A stretch of 64,000 nucleotides of DNA from CAWCXF01 sp963799455 (GTDB lineage: Bacteria; Pseudomonadota; Alphaproteobacteria; Rhodobacterales; Rhodobacteraceae). Position numbers and translations under genes: made by a program. Positions within the stretch are counted from its first letter, which is position 1; each line of letters begins with the position of its first letter. The DNA is taken from positions 186,001-250,000 of the forward strand of contig CAWCXF010000007.1 of NCBI GenBank assembly GCA_963799455.1, in the 5' to 3' direction. The notes beneath the pieces were generated by a model, which worked only from the letters and a program-made list of their open reading frames with translations, had not been told where the DNA came from and did not search any database. Below, piece by piece: positions 61,663 to 64,000 of this stretch.

Positions 61663-62709
61663 TCACTCGCAGCGGCACCTCAGCTCCCGGAAGTCGAGCC
61701 TGAACCCCTCATAGTTGATCGTGGCCCGGGGCGTCTGGTCGCACGCGACCCCAGTCGTCCGGCCTAGAACGCCGTAGATCCCGGTGGCCGTCAGGCATGT
61801 GACCCCTTGGCCTGCACACACGCTGTCGCACGTGACCGGGTCCGGCACCATGATGGTGTACACGCAACGCGAGGCGACACAGGCGATGTCGCCCGCGGTC
61901 GTCGCGTCGCAGGCGTTGCCGCAGGCGCCGCAGTGACTCGTGTTGCTCTGCAGGGTCACGCAGATTCCGTCACAGGTCTCGAAGTCGCTGTAGCAGGTTG
62001 GGACACCGTCGATGCAGCGCTGGGCATAGGTGGCGCAGGCGCCGCAATGATCCTCGTCGGTGAGAAGGTTGACGCACGACCCGCCACAGGCCGCGTCGGT
62101 GGGATCGTCGCATCCCAGCTCCACCGGGATCGAGGCGTCCGTCGAGTTGCCGGCCGCGTCGAAGAACCGCGCGATGAACGTGCGGGTCGCCCCGCCCGGG
62201 TTGAACTGGATCGACTCCACCCGATGGAGCTGGGACCAGGTGAGCCGCTCCTCGTAGGCCCCCTCATCGGCCGAGGTCGCGAAGGTCGCGTAGGTGCGGC
62301 CTGCCTCGTCGAGGAGCTGACCCCCGACCACGTCGGCGATGCCGTCGGGATCCGTGACCACGACGGAGATGGTGACGGAGGTGGTCGGGGTGAGCGCACC
62401 GCTTGCCGAAGCGGCGAGGATGCGCGGGCCGGATGCCGTCGTGGAGCAGGTCCCGTCCGCGGTGCAGGTTCCGGCGCAGCTCCCACACGAGGCGCCGCAC
62501 ACCGGGTCGGGCCCACATACTCGGGATCCGCAGCTCGGTACGCACGCGACGGCGTCGCCGGCGTCCGCCCCCGGCATCGTGGGCCCTGCATCCGAACCGG
62601 GGAACGGTCCGACGGGGCCTCCGGCACCCCTGCCAGTCCGGTCGTCATTGCAGCCCCCCGCGAGGAATAGCAGGGACAGCGCACACATTTGAAAGCGTCG
62701 CGTCAACAT
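61663..62709 (-). CDS. Cys-rich lipoprotein with cadherin-like middle domain
   Basis: 348 residues: lipobox LFLAGGC, Gly/Pro/Asp linker, a Cys module (CVPSCGSRVCGPDPVCGASCGSC), an Ig/cadherin-like domain (about 95-200: SVTISVVVTDPDGIADVVGG, IARFFDAAGNSTD), and HCGAC-type repeats (DEDHCGACATYAQRC, TSHCGACGNACDATTAG) familiar from myxobacterial secreted proteins, ending CRCE. Intact frame. Function unknown. GC is notably high compared with the neighbouring right-hand genes. Confidence 0.82.
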   Translation of the reverse strand: MLTRRFQMCALSLLFLAGGCNDDRTGRGAGGPVGPFPGSDAGPTMPGADAGDAVACVPSCGSRVCGPDPVCGASCGSCAGTCTADGTCSTTASGPRILAASASGALTPTTSVTISVVVTDPDGIADVVGGQLLDEAGRTYATFATSADEGAYEERLTWSQLHRVESIQFNPGGATRTFIARFFDAAGNSTDASIPVELGCDDPTDAACGGSCVNLLTDEDHCGACATYAQRCIDGVPTCYSDFETCDGICVTLQSNTSHCGACGNACDATTAGDIACVASRCVYTIMVPDPVTCDSVCAGQGVTCLTATGIYGVLGRTTGVACDQTPRATINYEGFRLDFRELRCRCE

Positions 62710-62965
62710 CTCAGGACCTCCGTGACATGGTGATAGCAGTCGGCCGATGGGACCGCCGCTCGGGTTAGGTGCTCGATTTGGTCACTGATTACAGGTGCTT
62801 GTGTTTGCCGCCGGTCGATGTTCGGGTTCTCCTCGGGGCGCTTCCCGACACCAAATCACGCGGTCTCGTCGTCCGCGCGGGCACGATGAGCGCTGCGGAG
62901 ACCGCTGGACGGTCTGGCGCGTGCGATTGAATCGACCGCCCCAGAAGGTCCAGGAAGCGGTTCGA

Positions 62966-63072
62966 CTAGTGCCCGACAGACTGGTTTTGATCCTGTCCTT
63001 CGCCAGAGCGAAGCCGACCTCGCAGACGATCATCCCCGTCAAAGGGTCAAAACTAGTCTGTCTGGGCACTAG
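62966..63072. mobile_element. MITE-like inverted-repeat element, 107 bp
   Basis: Arms of about 25 bp, CTAGTGCCC...GGTTTTGA (62966-62990) and TCAAAAC...GGGCACTAG (63047-63072), pair with few mismatches around a 56-bp centre. Both ends finish in CTAG, so a TA target like that of IS630/Tc1-type elements is possible. No transposase is encoded. The right end supplies the TAG stop of the adjacent peptidase gene. The 62710-62965 stretch beside it has no gene. Confidence 0.65.
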
Positions 63073-63649
63073 ATCGTCCGAGAGAGCGCGCGCCAGTCAT
63101 CGGCGCCGAGGCCAAACTCGCGAAAGTACCTTTCGGTGTCCTCGGGCTCATCAGCGTGCCTTCTTCGAGACCACGAATGTGTCCCACGCCAAGGCAGATC
63201 CAGCGCTGCTCCAGCGGGTTGAAGCCGTGGACCCGGCTGTAGCTGCGTCGCCGGCTCAGTGCGCTCAGCAAGGCGCTGAGCACCTGGCAGAGAATATGCG
63301 CCGGCAAGTAGAATGGACCCAGTCGGTCGTGCTGCCGAGTGTGCGCGAGCTCGTGGGCAATGATGGACCGCGCCTTTGCGCCGTTGACGAAGCGAGGATC
63401 GTAGAGGATCGCGCTTCCCAGCGCGATGGCGCCGAGCCCAGGAAAGCCTGCCGGCAGTCGGTACAGATAGCCGCGCGCGGCCGGTCCTTCGATGCGCACC
63501 GGCGTGCGACACAGCAGGCGCCCAAGACCATGGCCGATGAGGTTGGTCGGCAGCGTCCAGAGCGCACGGATCGCGGCGACGCCTAGGTTTTGGCTACGCG
63601 CTTTCGGCCAAGACCAACGAGGCGCCAGGGGCGTGAGGTGAAGTCGCAC
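63069..63649 (-). CDS. HExxH membrane peptidase-like protein, one frameshift
   Basis: About 193 residues from GTG 63649, three bases after the preceding stop. Contains IIAHELAHTRQHDRLGPFYLP (HExxH zinc motif, about 98-118), flanked by strands ILYDPRFVNG and hydrophobic LPAHILCQVLSALLSAL. Near 63145 one extra base hides the likely true end EDTERYFREFGLGADDWRALSRTI, which stops at TAG 63069-63071, inside the end of the inverted-repeat element; in the other frame it would read on into the element. Activity is unproven. Paired with an L,D-transpeptidase gene. Confidence 0.65.
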
Positions 63650-63652
63650 CGG

Positions 63653-64000
63653 CTATTCAACTAGATAGGTTGAAGCACTGACGAAGGCTGGGTCCGGCGC
63701 CCAGAACCACATGAGCGCGCCGCCAGCCATCTTCTGGCGGACCTCGTCGGCGACGCGGTCGTCGATGCTCGGGCAACCCCAGGTGGGCTGCGTGTAGCCC
63801 CACTCGTCGACGTACTCCTGACGACTGCCGTTCCAGGGGTGCATGACGATGTCTCGCGCGCGGACATTGTCATTGATGCCCGGCTCAAGTCCGTCGAGGC
63901 GATGGGAAGGCCCGTAGTCCCCGACGTAAAGCTCGGCGGTGCGAAGCAGCCCGAGGCTCGACTGATGGCTCTCGGGGACGTTCGAGAACGTCGTCGCAAG
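63653..64000 (-). CDS. L,D-transpeptidase catalytic-domain protein (YkuD_2 type), truncated by window edge
   Basis: C-terminal 115 residues of a protein whose start lies beyond 64000. The sequence SHRLDGLEPGINDNVRARDIV then MHPWNGS, followed by YTQPTWGCPSIDDRV with the catalytic Cys in T-W-G-C-P-S, is the conserved end of the murein L,D-transpeptidase catalytic family (YkuD_2). Coupled to the downstream HExxH gene. Together with the enzyme at 25448 and Slt it adds to the peptidoglycan-remodelling content of the window. Confidence 0.85.
   Translation of the reverse strand, partial: LATTFSNVPESHQSSLGLLRTAELYVGDYGPSHRLDGLEPGINDNVRARDIVMHPWNGSRQEYVDEWGYTQPTWGCPSIDDRVADEVRQKMAGGALMWFWAPDPAFVSASTYLVE

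Overview
The window looks like a chromosome segment of a member of the Myxococcota (Polyangia-type delta-proteobacterial lineage). The evidence is high GC coding bias, two proteins ending in a Cys-Gly-Cys / hydrophobic / poly-Arg tail of the MYXO-CTERM kind, many lipoproteins with Asp-Ala-Gly-rich linkers and small Cys-rich or MopE-type metal-binding modules, a Ser/Thr kinase with a PEGA-like C-terminus, and a DUF1552/DUF1592 pair. No rRNA, tRNA, CRISPR array or phage module was seen. Genus cannot be fixed from the sequence alone.

Layout. 0-5 kb: two tandem paralogous surface proteins sharing leader, Cys-rich segment, three LDTR...DVxG repeats and anchor, but with different peptidoglycan-enzyme heads. 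5-13.4 kb: WGR-domain protein, bestrophin-like channel, duplicated Cys-motif lipoprotein, sialate-O-acetylesterase-like lipoprotein, DUF1552/DUF1592 pair. 13.6-20.4 kb: LamG lipoprotein, an IS1380-family element that landed in the last codons of a TPR membrane gene, a Ser/Thr kinase and a divergent winged-helix regulator. 20.4-31.5 kb: beta-propeller lipoprotein, ankyrin protein, ruvC, a coupled envelope operon (small lipoprotein, L,D-transpeptidase, cardiolipin synthase) and several lipoproteins. 32-41.4 kb: DUF4259 protein, BNR-type lipoprotein, a frameshifted protein-arginine-deiminase-like gene lacking its catalytic residues, a pentapeptide-repeat/helical-repeat gene and a large PHP-domain lipoprotein.

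41.5-50.6 kb: the most unusual part. A tightly overlapping four-gene operon (two Roadblock/LC7-like proteins, an OmpA-like protein, a photoactive-yellow-protein-like PAS protein) lies between two same-orientation copies of the 3' end of an ABC ATPase gene; only the right copy belongs to a whole gene. It is followed by the ABC-2 cassette, an RCC1-repeat lipoprotein, and CorA. 50.6-64 kb: ABM-GNAT fusion, a bacterial SLC4/Band-3-type transporter, MopE-type lipoprotein, Dpp/Opp-type permease pair, Slt-type lytic transglycosylase, FHA-GGDEF diguanylate cyclase, a MITE-like inverted repeat sitting in the stop codon of an HExxH membrane peptidase gene, and a second L,D-transpeptidase running off the right edge.

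Caution for the reader: about sixteen genes are broken by one or more single- or two-base indels, many in short G/C runs, including genes of conserved families (CorA, ABC ATPase, permeases). They are dense between 35 and 50 kb. The pattern suits consensus errors of a long-read assembly at least as well as real pseudogenes, so I describe these genes by reading across the breaks. Recurrent functional themes are peptidoglycan and envelope remodelling, secreted lipoproteins, and signalling (STK, FHA-GGDEF, Roadblock/PAS).
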